Source: Chthoniobacter flavus Ellin428 (GTDB lineage: Bacteria > Verrucomicrobiota > Verrucomicrobiia > Chthoniobacterales > Chthoniobacteraceae). From it: a stretch of 36,413 bases of DNA. The position numbers and the translations under genes are program-made. Shown one piece after another: positions 25,501 through 34,700 of the stretch (its first letter is position 1; each line of letters opens with the position of its first letter). The stretch is taken from NCBI RefSeq assembly GCF_000173075.1, contig NZ_ABVL01000041.1, forward strand, positions 1 to 36,413. The letters run 5' to 3'. Below the pieces are notes generated by a model. The model was given only the letters and a program-made list of their open reading frames with translations, ran no database searches and was not told the DNA's origin.

Positions 25501-25790
25501 TCCGCTTCGACGGCACGGCCTCCTATCTCCGATTGGGCAACAACTTTAACGACTTCTCCGCGGGCATCAGCGCCTATGTCATGTCAAGCCGACGGCGTCC
25601 ACCACGCCGCTGCCGACCAATGAACGATTCTTTGATATCGGGATTGCGGCGGCCGTGGATAACATTGTTCTCGGGCGCAACGGAACATCGGCGGACCTCG
25701 TTTTCAACGAGTGGTACGCTGGCACAGCGGCGGATGGCTACGTTGGCCCCGGGGCCATCGTGCAGAATGCCTATCACCTTTACGAAATAA
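19332..25790 (+). CDS. Giant LamG/FN3 surface protein, central fragment
   Basis: The family-consistent part runs from about 19423 to 25582. In order: a third VYVNG unit; a DUF1349/LamG-like domain (about 20080-20520, GVMIRDSAAPGARNVFLAAA); PA14 (about 20530-20930, FTFYTQTDDKVRLWVNDQLL), a sugar- or protein-binding beta-barrel; a TSP3-like calcium loop (DDIDGDGMPDAWEIAHGLNP); a Big_1/invasin-like Ig domain (21110-21420); and four LamG-FN3 units plus the start of a fifth. Each LamG domain ends with a motif like GDMAEVLIYNRLLSVAERKA and YLNQKY, and each FN3 has a GTSYTYRVTA strand. The frame is lost at about 25582, where ATGTCAAGCC lacks a G of the expected VMVKPTAS. The first residues of this open frame (before 19423) are out of frame. 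Confidence 0.82.
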   Translation: MRVTTIPSFISRRMASRLTRFPGWPLANSFPAQVYVNGMLCPLHWETNYDGGMGQNTYGGASYISAAGDITLTLGWAWDDGAIWSWSMGSASGAWDYADTFSNRPSGTSIHLTPPPTAPSYGPARLVWNGTELTFKGLASQDAGADVYEGAGTRLAVGPNGAATVTDISSGNVLYSGYYNGTSKAFSFGFANFGTVSAEDGAGNVLATSTPGFIGSDWTYGDVGIASAPGNSSYDAGSATYTVRGAGTGIGGTADAFQGMMGTLTGDGQIVARVVTQSSTGAYASAGVMIRDSAAPGARNVFLAAAPSGGLFLQSRAVVNEASLSSSTAGAVPTWLKLVRQGTSFSGYYSADGVTWTLLSTVNAPVPYDAAVGLAVTSGDGATLNTVTFDNVQVTSVEDPAGLSGSYFQGSTLATLRTVRRDGAINFNWAGSPPDVSVDPGDYSVRWKGDLLAGSSEKFTFYTQTDDKVRLWVNDQLLIDNWTTHSLTEDQSSITLVAGNLYHVRMEYGRTTGSGVAVLLWSTPALAKQVIPSSAFSNDDIDGDGMPDAWEIAHGLNPRFAGDANMDLDGDGISNLLEYLNGTDPTDYYNGVPPTAQIADGNNQSGMVNTLFAQPLRVFVTSNGVPMSNAPVTFQVTTGGGLLADSGGSNAVASYVTRTNAQGYASAYFQGASQAGTASISATAGAAPQLNFVVSTLAAGQSPLPTAGMLIWLKADFGVTSDINGKVSAWADESGTGHSAVQTTAASSPLFVNSPGSLLNGWPVLRFDGSSSYLSIPSAITDFSGGITAFMVVKPTASGSRTYERYFDFGNGAPGNNILLCRGTNTTDMIYESLTGFSYNNATTLTAPSVLVQNQFQILTAAQSSSTAYIFQNGVQLATGTAFAIPSAARTSNYIGKSNWNDPLFQGDMAEVLIYNRLLSVAERKAVEAYLNQKYAIAAAPTAITGLVANAASGSQIDLTWTPSTGASQVLVERKTSGGSYASVASLSGGASAFCDQNLTPGTSYTYRVTASQMGLAALPSNEANATTNASGIVSVPSDHLMIWLKAGAGVTQGTGSTVQHWSDVSGNGNDAVQTIGAAYPTAVTGALNGQPVVRFDGTSSYLKIPTSLTDFTAGVTAFVVAKPTSAANYARFFDFGVGQASSNILLCRNGTSNDLLFDTFTGGGASVQLAGPGVLTTGVFQLLAASQGTTSAAVYKNGVKVGSAAAPALQAIARATNYIGKSNWGATDPLYAGDMAEILIYNRALSDAERQQVEAYLNQKYLLVSAPTAVTNLAANPASGSQIDLTWSASTGANQLLIERKVTGSGTYAALTTLPGSAMAYCDQGLAPGTSYTYRVTASQMGLAALPSNEASATTNASGIVSVPTNSLSFWFKAGAGVVPDASQKVQSWLNFGANGGSATQVTAGSRPSIVSNAFPNGQPSLQFNGSNFLQGGPSGFSGNKLTIFAVTKGTNYQSLVRLQQSGYIVYPWSSSQNTQTNQVFIVSNDGGTGNGVNTGLVANQWNIGAAIFDGGNQMSCFNNGLLVAQRVAGAANLPSDSLMLGAYNGNAEFLNAQVAEVLIYNRALSSTEREAVETYLNLKYQTVAAPAAPTGLTATPISTGEMDLSWTAVTGANQYVIQRMAAGDSQYATIATVAEGTTYTDRGLSANTSYSYRIVGAGIGGQSTASSATSGTTLSTGDPMPLAAAVLWLRADEGVVTDANGKVVTWLDQSGYQNDAFQNSAGNRPAWTTTSASLLNGHPLVTFGGSASLNLPNFTSSLGAGELFTVHRSALNQSSTSSVGWHHFGTGGSAYYPYSGVIYDDFGTDTRQTLGAPLVATDSYHLYDALSQPNEWTARQNGRLYYTTNVNNVKFATNPQLGLNYSYFQGDVAEILMFNRALTPDERHAVEGYFTRKFALAQAPVGAPTTLAARAISVSQVNLLWTPVAGVFTEYVIERKTGSDGTYAIVSTAPSTASSYLDSGLVPNTQYFYRVRTRTFGGTSDPSTEVACTTQAAGPALPFAKLVMWLDSDFGITSDGNGFVTRWSDVSGNGNDGTQSVSGSQPIVVSNALGTHSAVRFDGTASYLRLGNNFNDFSAGISAYVMSSRRRPPRRCRPMNDSLISGLRRPWITLFSGATEHRRTSFSTSGTLAQRRMATLAPGPSCRMPITFTK

Positions 25791-26295
25791 ACATGCTGAC
25801 CCCGGGTGGCCGGCTGTTGACGGACGGGGTCACGCTGGCTCAAGAGGAGTACTATCGAACGCGAGTCATCGCGCGGACGAGCAATTTCCTCGGCAAGAGT
25901 AACTGGTCCACCGACGCCCTGCTGAAGGGTGACATCGCTGAAGTCTTGATCTTCAACGCCGGGCTGTCTGATGCGGACCGTTTTCAGGTGGAGAGTTATC
26001 TGATGTCCAAATATGCGCTGCTGGCGCCGCCCGCAGCGCCGTCCGGTCTGACCGCCTCCGTGGGGCTGAATGGCCAGGTCCACTTAACCTGGAATAACCC
26101 CGCATACGATCCGCGGAATCAGGTCATGGTGGAGCGCCGGACCGGCAACGGAAGTTGGGAGCAAATTGCGGTTCTGCTGCTGGGCGAAAGCGAATTCTAC
26201 GACACGACTGCACAATCCGGCGTGGCCTATTCCTATCGGGTGCGGAACGCGAATCAGGCAGGATACTCGGATTATACATCCGAAGTCCAGGTAGC
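21438..26295 (+). repeat. Five tandem LamG-FN3 coding units
   Basis: Approximate starts at 21438, 22438, 23420, 24375 and 25325, a period of about 950-1000 bases. Units 1 and 2 are the most alike: both carry SYTYRVTASQMGLAALPSNE followed by A(N/S)ATTNASGIVSVP. The DNA is near-identical over about 100 bases at 22340 and 23324. Confidence 0.8.
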
Positions 26296-28690
26296 GGCGC
26301 CGACCCTGTCGATTCTGGGCGGAGATGACCAGGCGAGTGCGCCCGGCGGATTTGCCCCGGCGCCTTTGCAGGCGGCTGTGAAAGACAGCGTGAGTGGGGT
26401 GCCGGTGGCTGGGTTCCCGGTGACCTTCACGGTCACTCAAGGCGACGGCCTGCTTTCGGCGGGGTTGAATGGCACCGGGCCTTTCGTGAAGAGCCTGACG
26501 GTGGTGAGTAATTCCAGCCAGGGCGCGGCCACAGTCTATTTCCAACAGCCTCTTGCCTCCGGCGCAACGAGCACTGTAACGGCGACCGCCGGCGTGGCGG
26601 GCTCGGTCCAGTTCACCTTGTGGACCCATCAGGTCGTCGGATTCTGGCGTTTCAATGAAGAGGGCGGCGACGCCATCACCGATGCCTCCGAAAATGGGAA
26701 CACCGGTGCCTTGGTCGGGGGCGCCGTACGCGTGGCCAGCTTCGGTCCCGCCGATCAACAAGCCGACTGGCAAGTGCCCGGGGGCACTGCCTTGCAACTC
26801 AACGGCGTGGATGCCGCGGCCAATGTGCCGGATAGCTCGACGCTGAATTTCGGGGACGCCGCCTTCAGCGTGTCTGCCTGGATCAAGCTCGACCCGAGCC
26901 TGTCGCTCGCGGACGATTCGAATATCTACCCGATTGTCTCGAAGAGCGGCAGCACGGGGACCGGTTTCGCCTTCAGCTTGAAGGGTAGCGCCGGCAACGG
27001 AGTGGTCTTCGATATTCTCACGGGCGGAGTGGTGGTTCACGAAATCGCTCCTCTCCAAAGTGATGCCAGCTTGCTGCTGGATGGACGCCCGCATCTGCTC
27101 GCGTTTACGCGCGATGCCGCTGGAAAGGGGACCCTGTACATTGACGGCGCGGATGTTTCCACCCCGGCCGGTGGCGTGGGACCGGACATGAGCGGAACTT
27201 TGAATACTCCGGGGGACCTCTGGATTGGCTGCGACGAAAGCGGCCATTTCTACAAGGGGATACTGGAGGATGTCAAGCTGGTGGCCAGCGCCTTCATGCC
27301 CGCGGAAATCCAAGCCATGTTCGACCGGGACAACAATGGCCTGCCGGATTGGTGGGAAGTGCGTTATTTGGGGGTAATTGGGCAAGACCCCAATGGCGAC
27401 CCCGACGGCGACGGAGCCACCAACGCCGTGGAACTGGCGCAGGGCAGCGATCCTTCCGATCCGACCAGCGTCGGCGCCCCACTCGTCCGCAAGACGGCGG
27501 GCGATGGGCAGACCGGTCCGGCCGGTGCCTTCCTCGCCCAGCCGCTCGAGGTGACGGTGACCAATTCTTACGGCACGCCTCTGCCGAATGCTGAGGTCAT
27601 CTTCTCCGTGGTCAGCGGCGGCGGCCAGTTGGCGATTACCTCGGGTGCCACCAATTTGAATACCGTCCTGACGGTGGCGACGGACGCCAACGGGAAGGCG
27701 CAGATCTTCTACCAGCAAGCGGTGAACGGCTCCGTTACGAGCAGCATCTCCGCTCGCACTGGTCTTACTCCAGCGGTCACGTTCACGGTCTTCACGGATT
27801 CCCTCGTCGCCTATCTGAAGCTGAATGAAAACACCGGTTGGGATGCCCAGGATTCCTCCGGGGCCCAAAACCCGGGCACCATCGGTTCCGACGGATCGAT
27901 TGCCTGGGGTATCGGCTTCGATGGGTTGGCTGGCTTGAACGTGAATGGCAGTGCTTACTCCGATCAGGTAGGACTCGAAATCGATCACACCACCAACCGC
28001 GTGATCCCCGATACCGGCGGCGCGTTTAGTATCTCTTTGTGGTTCAAGGCCACGGCTTTGGATACGGATAAAGCTTACACGCTCGTCACCAATGTGACTC
28101 CTGAGCCGCCCGGATCGAACGTCGTTCCTGAATCCGGATTCCGCGTTGTGTTGGATGGCGGTTTGCTTGGTGCCGGCGCTCCGCAGTTGGTCTTTTCCTC
28201 GACCGAATACGGCGGCACTCTCCACGTGCCCGCCACAACCGTGCTCGTTACCGGCCATTGGTATCATCTCGCCGTGACCTACGATGGCACGACAGCGCAG
28301 ATCTATCTGGATGGAGTGTCGGCCGGTTCGGGAACTGGCACCATTAACGGCAGTCCCGCTCCGTTGCGCTTCGCCTCGGGAATTCCTGATTTGCAGATGC
28401 TCGACGGCAGCTTGGATGAAATCAAAGTCTTCAGCAAAGTGCTGGACCCCGGTGAGGTGACCACCCTGGCCAATACCTACGGTAATATGGCCGACCTCGA
28501 TGGAAATGGCATCCCGGACGGCTGGGAGTATCGCTACTTCGGCATGAATGGCGTCAACCCGCTGGGAGATCCTTCCGGCACGGGCCTCACCAATTACAAC
28601 GCGTGGAAGCTCGGGCTTAATCCCTTCCGCGGCGGTACGACCGACACCGGCGGTGTCCTCCAACTCAACGTCTTCACGCATTTGGAATAA
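25655..28690 (+). CDS. Giant LamG/FN3 surface protein, C-terminal fragment
   Basis: The native frame resumes at about 25583; the GTG at 25655 is just the first possible start. It completes LamG unit 5 (GDIAEVLIFNAGLSDADRFQ), then FN3 (26035-26295), a Big_1-like Ig domain (26300-26620, VPVAGFPVTFTVTQGDGLLS), a Laminin_G_3 domain (26630-27300, VGFWRFNEEGGDAITDASEN), a TSP3-like loop (DRDNNGLPDWWEVRYLG and DPNGDPDGDGATNAVELAQG), a second Big_1 (27480-27795), a second LamG (27800-28470) and a final DLDGNGIPDGWEYRYFG segment. There is no LPXTG, autotransporter barrel or clear sorting domain at the end (VLQLNVFTHLE). The stop is 29 bases before the RHS gene. Long minus-strand frames opposite this gene are shadows. 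Confidence 0.82.
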   Translation: MDNIVLGRNGTSADLVFNEWYAGTAADGYVGPGAIVQNAYHLYEINMLTPGGRLLTDGVTLAQEEYYRTRVIARTSNFLGKSNWSTDALLKGDIAEVLIFNAGLSDADRFQVESYLMSKYALLAPPAAPSGLTASVGLNGQVHLTWNNPAYDPRNQVMVERRTGNGSWEQIAVLLLGESEFYDTTAQSGVAYSYRVRNANQAGYSDYTSEVQVAAPTLSILGGDDQASAPGGFAPAPLQAAVKDSVSGVPVAGFPVTFTVTQGDGLLSAGLNGTGPFVKSLTVVSNSSQGAATVYFQQPLASGATSTVTATAGVAGSVQFTLWTHQVVGFWRFNEEGGDAITDASENGNTGALVGGAVRVASFGPADQQADWQVPGGTALQLNGVDAAANVPDSSTLNFGDAAFSVSAWIKLDPSLSLADDSNIYPIVSKSGSTGTGFAFSLKGSAGNGVVFDILTGGVVVHEIAPLQSDASLLLDGRPHLLAFTRDAAGKGTLYIDGADVSTPAGGVGPDMSGTLNTPGDLWIGCDESGHFYKGILEDVKLVASAFMPAEIQAMFDRDNNGLPDWWEVRYLGVIGQDPNGDPDGDGATNAVELAQGSDPSDPTSVGAPLVRKTAGDGQTGPAGAFLAQPLEVTVTNSYGTPLPNAEVIFSVVSGGGQLAITSGATNLNTVLTVATDANGKAQIFYQQAVNGSVTSSISARTGLTPAVTFTVFTDSLVAYLKLNENTGWDAQDSSGAQNPGTIGSDGSIAWGIGFDGLAGLNVNGSAYSDQVGLEIDHTTNRVIPDTGGAFSISLWFKATALDTDKAYTLVTNVTPEPPGSNVVPESGFRVVLDGGLLGAGAPQLVFSSTEYGGTLHVPATTVLVTGHWYHLAVTYDGTTAQIYLDGVSAGSGTGTINGSPAPLRFASGIPDLQMLDGSLDEIKVFSKVLDPGEVTTLANTYGNMADLDGNGIPDGWEYRYFGMNGVNPLGDPSGTGLTNYNAWKLGLNPFRGGTTDTGGVLQLNVFTHLE

Positions 28691-28719
28691 CCGGCGACGG
28701 CAAAACACTCAATCTTCCT

Positions 28720-31700
28720 ATGGCAACACGAATTGGCACTGTCCCGCGACATCCACTCACGTTCACTCATCTGGCCGGCCGCGGCAGACTGGCGAGCTGC
28801 TCACTCGCCTTCCTCATCATCCTGCTAGTCGCGCAGGTTCAAGCCGCCCCGCCGATCGAGGCGCTCCAGCGCTCCATCCAGCAAAGATGGGAAGCCGCGA
28901 CTGGTCTGCCGGTCAATTTTCGCAAGCGCAGCGACGGGGCCATCCCCGACGCCATGCCTCAGGATGGCTTTTATGGGAGCGACCTCGACGACCCGGCTCT
29001 TCTCCTGGCGCTGGTCAATGACATTAGTAGCAATGTGGCCACTCTGTCCGGCTTATACACCACTAAGAACGATCTCGAGAATGATTTAAGCACTCAGGGT
29101 TATATTTGGCAGACCAGCACTTATTACTTTAACCCTGCCGCGCTGCCCAAGGTCAGCGCCTGCCTGCAAGTGTTGCCGAGCAACGCGCCGATCGACGATC
29201 GCCTCGCGCAGTGCCAACAAATCCTGTACAGCTGTAAAATTGTGCCGCTGCAACTGATTGGCAACGCGGTCAGTCCGCCCACCAGGGATTCGAATGGAGA
29301 CTGGCACACAGGGACCCCGGGACCGACCCTGCTTTCTAGCAAAGGGGTCACAGCGTCGATCAAGCCGCCCGCCCCGGGAGGAGCCTATTCGTTAGCGGAA
29401 TCAAATTGGCAGTTCAGCGCGCCCATTCCGGATAGCAACTATCGTCGCCTGGACGGGGGCTCGTTGTTTCAGGCCACAAGTGCTGACTCTCTTCAGGGTA
29501 ACGGTATTTACCCCGACCCGTATGAGTTTCAGAGCCTCTCGGGACTCATGGGCCAGGTGTGTCGCTATGTCGGGGAGGATGTGACTGGCGACCTCAAGTT
29601 TTACCTCTCGGTGGACAATAATTCAAACCTTCCCGGCCCGCCCGTCGCGCCTGCACCTGGGTTGCTGCCCGCGACCAATGGCCCGTTCCATCTATGGAAC
29701 ACCCAGTCCGGCAACGGCAATCTCATTTGCGAAAAGGTCGGCACCGGCACTCCGAAGCAGGTCATCCGCGCAGGCCAGACTTGGAACGTGCGCTGGGCGG
29801 CAGGCATGTTTTATGGCAAATTCCAGGATGATTGGACTCCACCGTGCACGGCGTGTACGTGCACCACGGGAGGGGTCACAGGCAGCGGAGGGACAGGAGG
29901 CGACCTCTCGGGCGGATCCTTCGATGCTTCTGGAGCCGGGGCTCCGGCCAGCGCGGGCGCCAGTGGCATGAACTTCAGTATGGGTCTCGGAGCCGACACT
30001 TTCGGCGCCACCGCGGGGAGCATCTCACTCAACTCCAGCACACCTACCCAGGGTCTCATCAATCCGAATACGCTGAGTTACTCGGTAGGGCCCAATGGCC
30101 AGGTCATTCGCGTCAATGGGGTGGCTACTCAGGTAGTGACCCCATCGTCGCTCGTTCAGGTCACCGCTCTCGGCCCGAATAAGCTGACCCTCAAACAGTA
30201 TCCCGCCCCCACGGTGTCGAAGCAGGCCGATGGCACTTATCCCGTGGGCGGTGCACCAATCAAGACGGTGACCATCCAGCAACCGGTCGATCCGCAAACC
30301 AACCAGATCGATCCCAATTCCGTGCGGATCACCGTGGAAAGCGGCCCGCGCGTGGACGTCTACGCCTACCAATACACTCCCGCGACGGGAGCGTGGAAAT
30401 TTTCCAAGGGTGATGGGGCTTCCGTCACCTATCTCACTCCCATCTGGAACGGAGCGCACACGCAGCGTACCGAATGGCGCCAGACCTACAACGCCGATGG
30501 AGTTCTCGAATCGGAATCGGCCAACGTCTTTCAAACCGAGCCTTGGGGTGAGGTGCAGGTGGCCTCCATTGCCGATCCGAATGGCGCCGCCTTGACGACC
30601 ACTTACAGTTATTACGAGGTCTCCCCGGCCACCGATCCCACGCAGCTCGGCAAATACAGCCAGCTCAAACAGATGGTCGGTACCAATGGCTATTGGGAAA
30701 CCTACGACTACGATCAGTACGGCCGCAGGATCAAAGTGGTGGCCCAGTACGCCGATTCGGCGGTGGCCTCAGCCGACGGCGCGAATCGCGTCGTCACCAC
30801 CACCTACGCCAATGCCAACCCGGCGGTGACGGTCGTCGAAACCACACTCGGCTCCGAGACGAAGCGCAGTTATCGCGCGTATTTTACCAATGAAACGCGC
30901 GACATTGTTTGCACCGTGCCAGGCGCTGCCTGGACCGCGACAACCAATCTGGTGACCGTGACCAGGACAGTCACCGGCGGGCCATTCTCGGGCCAGGTGC
31001 AAAGCGTGCTTCAGTCGAACGGTATTCTGACCACCTATAGCTATCAGTTGTCCGCGGATAAGAGTACTAAAACGACCACGAGGGCCGCGGGCCAGCCCAA
31101 CGCTGGGGGAGACACGGTGGTAGCAGGAACGACGACAATCGCTGTGGTCGATCGCGCCGGACAAGAGATTTCGACAACTAGCGTCGATGTGGCTTCGGGG
31201 CTGACGCTCTCGAGCGAAATGCGGACGGCGGTGGATGATTTGGGCCGGCCTACAGAGTTTGCCTACGACGACGGCACGACAATGAGTACGGCCATCGGCT
31301 GCTGCGGCCCGCAGACGTCGACCGATCGGGAGGGTGTGGTCACGACCTATGATTATGATGCTTTGGGGCGCGTAAATTCGACGACAAGAGATGGCTTGAC
31401 CACGCTCACCGAACACGACTCGATGGGCCGCGTCGTACTCATCAAACGCCAGGGGACCGACGGCTCCCTCCAGACATTGAGTGAAACGCACTATGACCTT
31501 GCCGGGCGCGTCGTCGAAACTTTGGACTCGCTTGGACGCTCGACGCGTATGAACGAGGCCATCGACAATACCGGCCACCTCGTCCGTACAACCACCCAAC
31601 CGGACGGCAACACTCTAATAAAGGTGTATCGCAAAGACGGTCGGCAACTCAGCACTGGCGGAACGGCGGTCTATCCCAAGTCTTACGAATATGGGATTGA

Positions 31701-34700
31701 GGATATCACGCCGTTGGGTGGCGCATTGATCCATGCGTGGTTTACGAAGGAGATTCGTCTGGGAGCCGGAGGTGCGGCCACGGAGTGGACGAAGACTTAT
31801 CAGGACATGGCTGGGCGGACCTGTCAGACAGTACAAGCCAATGGTGGCGTGCGGTCGTCCGGATACAATTCCCTAGGTCAATTGATCACGTCGGTTGATG
31901 CCGATGGCGTAACAATGCGCTACACCTACGCGCCCACCGGCGAGCTCAAGACGACAGCGCTGGACATGAACCCCGCTGCGAATCCCAGTGGCACTATCCA
32001 TTTTGCAGGGACTGATCGGATCACCCAAAATGTTTGGAGCGTCGTAACCGCCCACGGTGTCACAGTGCAGCGAATTACGACCTCACAATGGAATGTAGAC
32101 GGACAGGATAGCTCGATTGTCGCTTCTCAGGTCGACATGACTCCCAACGGGCGCCACTCCTGGAACAGCCATTATGGATTGACAACCGAGACCTTGATTG
32201 ACCTGCACGGAGACGGGACGAACACGATAACAACCACTTTCCCTGACGGCTCTATATTAATCGAACAGCAAGACCATGGTCGGAAAACCTCCTCGACCCG
32301 GAAGGCAGTGAACGGAAGCCAGATCGAAGGGAAGAGTTATAATTATGGCGATGCTTTTAAGCGACTGACCCAGGAGATCGATGCCCGGGACGGAACAACA
32401 AGCCATAGCTACTATGCCGACGATCAAATACAATCGACGACTATGCCCGCTCCGGGCGACGGCAGTCCGGCGCAAACAACAACCTACTTTTATGAAGCGC
32501 TCACCGGCCGCTTGCAAGGTGTCCGACAACCCGACGGAGGCGTGATCTCTAATGAGTATTGGCCAACAGGCGAGCTGAAGAAAACTTCCGGGATTCGGAC
32601 TTACCCGGAAGAGTATACCTACGACTTGCAGGGGCGGGTCAAGACACTAACCACTCATGGCGCCGCAGGTGCGTCCGTCACCACTTGGAACTATGATCCA
32701 GTTAGCGGCTTTCTAACGAGTAAACAATATGCCGACGAAAGGGGGCCGAGCTTCGGCTATACACTGGCGGGACGCATCTCGAGTCGCACTTGGGCGCGTG
32801 GCGTTGCTACCAGTCTTGCGTACAACGGAGCCGGAGAAGTGACCGGAGTCGGTTACAGCGACACGACCCCCGCAAAAGGGCTGAGTTACGATCGTCGCGG
32901 GCAAATGGTGACCGCTGTCGATGCTGCTGGAACTCGCACTTTCGGATCGACGCTCGATGGCCAGCCCGGCAGCGAAACCTGCATCGATGGAACGTTTGCC
33001 GGCATTGGCATCAATCGAAATTACGACGGCCTCCTCCGCCCCGGTGGCGTGACGCTCGCCCTTGGTGCGCAAAGTCTGGCGACGAGCTACGGTTACGATG
33101 GTGCGTCCCGACTACAGAGCGTTACCAATGGCGGGATAACGACGACCTACAGCTACGTGTCGAATTCATCACGAGTCTGGCAAATCGCCGCGAGTATCAG
33201 CGGCCAGTCGCTCATGACCACGACAAAGGCTTACGATCAGTTGGATCGACTGTCCGGTACTAGCACCGTGGTGACCGGCCAATCCGCGGCGGTCAACGCG
33301 CTCGCTTATGGTTATGATTTGGCCAACCAGCGGACGCAGACCACCATTGCGGATGGCAGTCGGTGGCAATACGGATATGACTCTCTCGGCCAGGTCACTG
33401 GCGCAAATAGATACTGGGCAGACGGGACCGCGGTCTCCGGTCAGCAGTTTGGCTATAGTTTTGATTACATCGGTAATCGTACCATTGCCTCGACCACTGG
33501 TGGTAAGGCCACCTACTCGCCGAATGCTCTCAATCAATATGGGAGTCGGACAGTGCCTGGAGAGGTCGATGTCCTCGGCTCTGCCAAAGCCGATGCCACG
33601 GTAACCGTTAACGGAGCGACTGCCCAACGTCGTGGCTCCTATTTCGCCTACTCTGTCCAGGTGGATAACAGTGCCGCTCCTGTCTATCCGGAGATCAACG
33701 TGTCGGCCGCTCGCCCAAATGGAGCCCCAGGAACAGATCTCGTGGCGCAGAAATCCGGACGAGTGTATATCCCTGCCACGCCAGAGCGGTTCAACTACGA
33801 CGCCGATGGTAACTTGACGAGCGACGGACGTTGGAACTATACTTGGGACGCAGAGAATCAATTAATCGGGATTGAAAGCATCGCTGCCAGCGTGGCCGCA
33901 GGAGCACCGCAGCTAAAGCTCACTTTCGGCTACGATTTCGCTCACCGGCGCATTCAAAAATCAGTTTCAATCTGGAATGTCGTAAGTTCGTCCTATACTG
34001 TTAGCTTAGTCATTCGTTTCGTATACGACGGATGGAATCTGCTGGCGGAGCTCGACGGGAATAATCAGCCGCAGCGGGCATATGGATGGGGGCTGGACCT
34101 GAGTGGCAACCTCTCCGGCGCAGGTGGCGTTGGTGGTTTGTTAGCGATCTGCGATTTCACGATCAATCGCAATTATGTGCCTTTCTTTGATGACCTTGGA
34201 AATGTCAATGGTCTCGTCGATGCGAGCGACGGTAGCCTCGCGGCACAGTATGAATATGGGCCCTTCGGGGAAGCGTTGCGCACTTTGGGACCGTATGCGA
34301 GCCAGAATCCGTTTAGGTTTAGTACGAAATACACGGATGGTGAGACCGGACTGCTTTATTATGGATATCGTTATTACGATTGCCAGAATGGGTTCTGGAT
34401 CAGCCGCGATCCAGACGAGGAAACAGGGGGTCCGAACGTCTATGCGTTTGTCCGAAATTGTCCCACCCTCTTAGTCGATTCGGATGGAAGGCGTCCCATA
34501 TACTTCGATCCGAATAACCCGGAGATATCGGACCCGCCGCGTGATACTCCAGATCCATTGCCTCCTCCTCCGCCTCCAACCCCAGGTTCTGATCTGGGAA
34601 CGCAGGTCACCAATCTAATGGGCGACTGTGGTAGGCTGTTACACCGCATCACTAACGGACCAGCCTCGACAGATTGGTACAACGACCCTTTCGCCGCGTA

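Noticed and set aside
26084..28708. A long minus-strand open frame (about 870 codons) opposite the giant surface protein
   Set aside because: It mirrors the GC-biased third positions of the real gene, shows no domain and lacks a hydrophobic core pattern. The plus strand has clear LamG, FN3 and Ig domains here.
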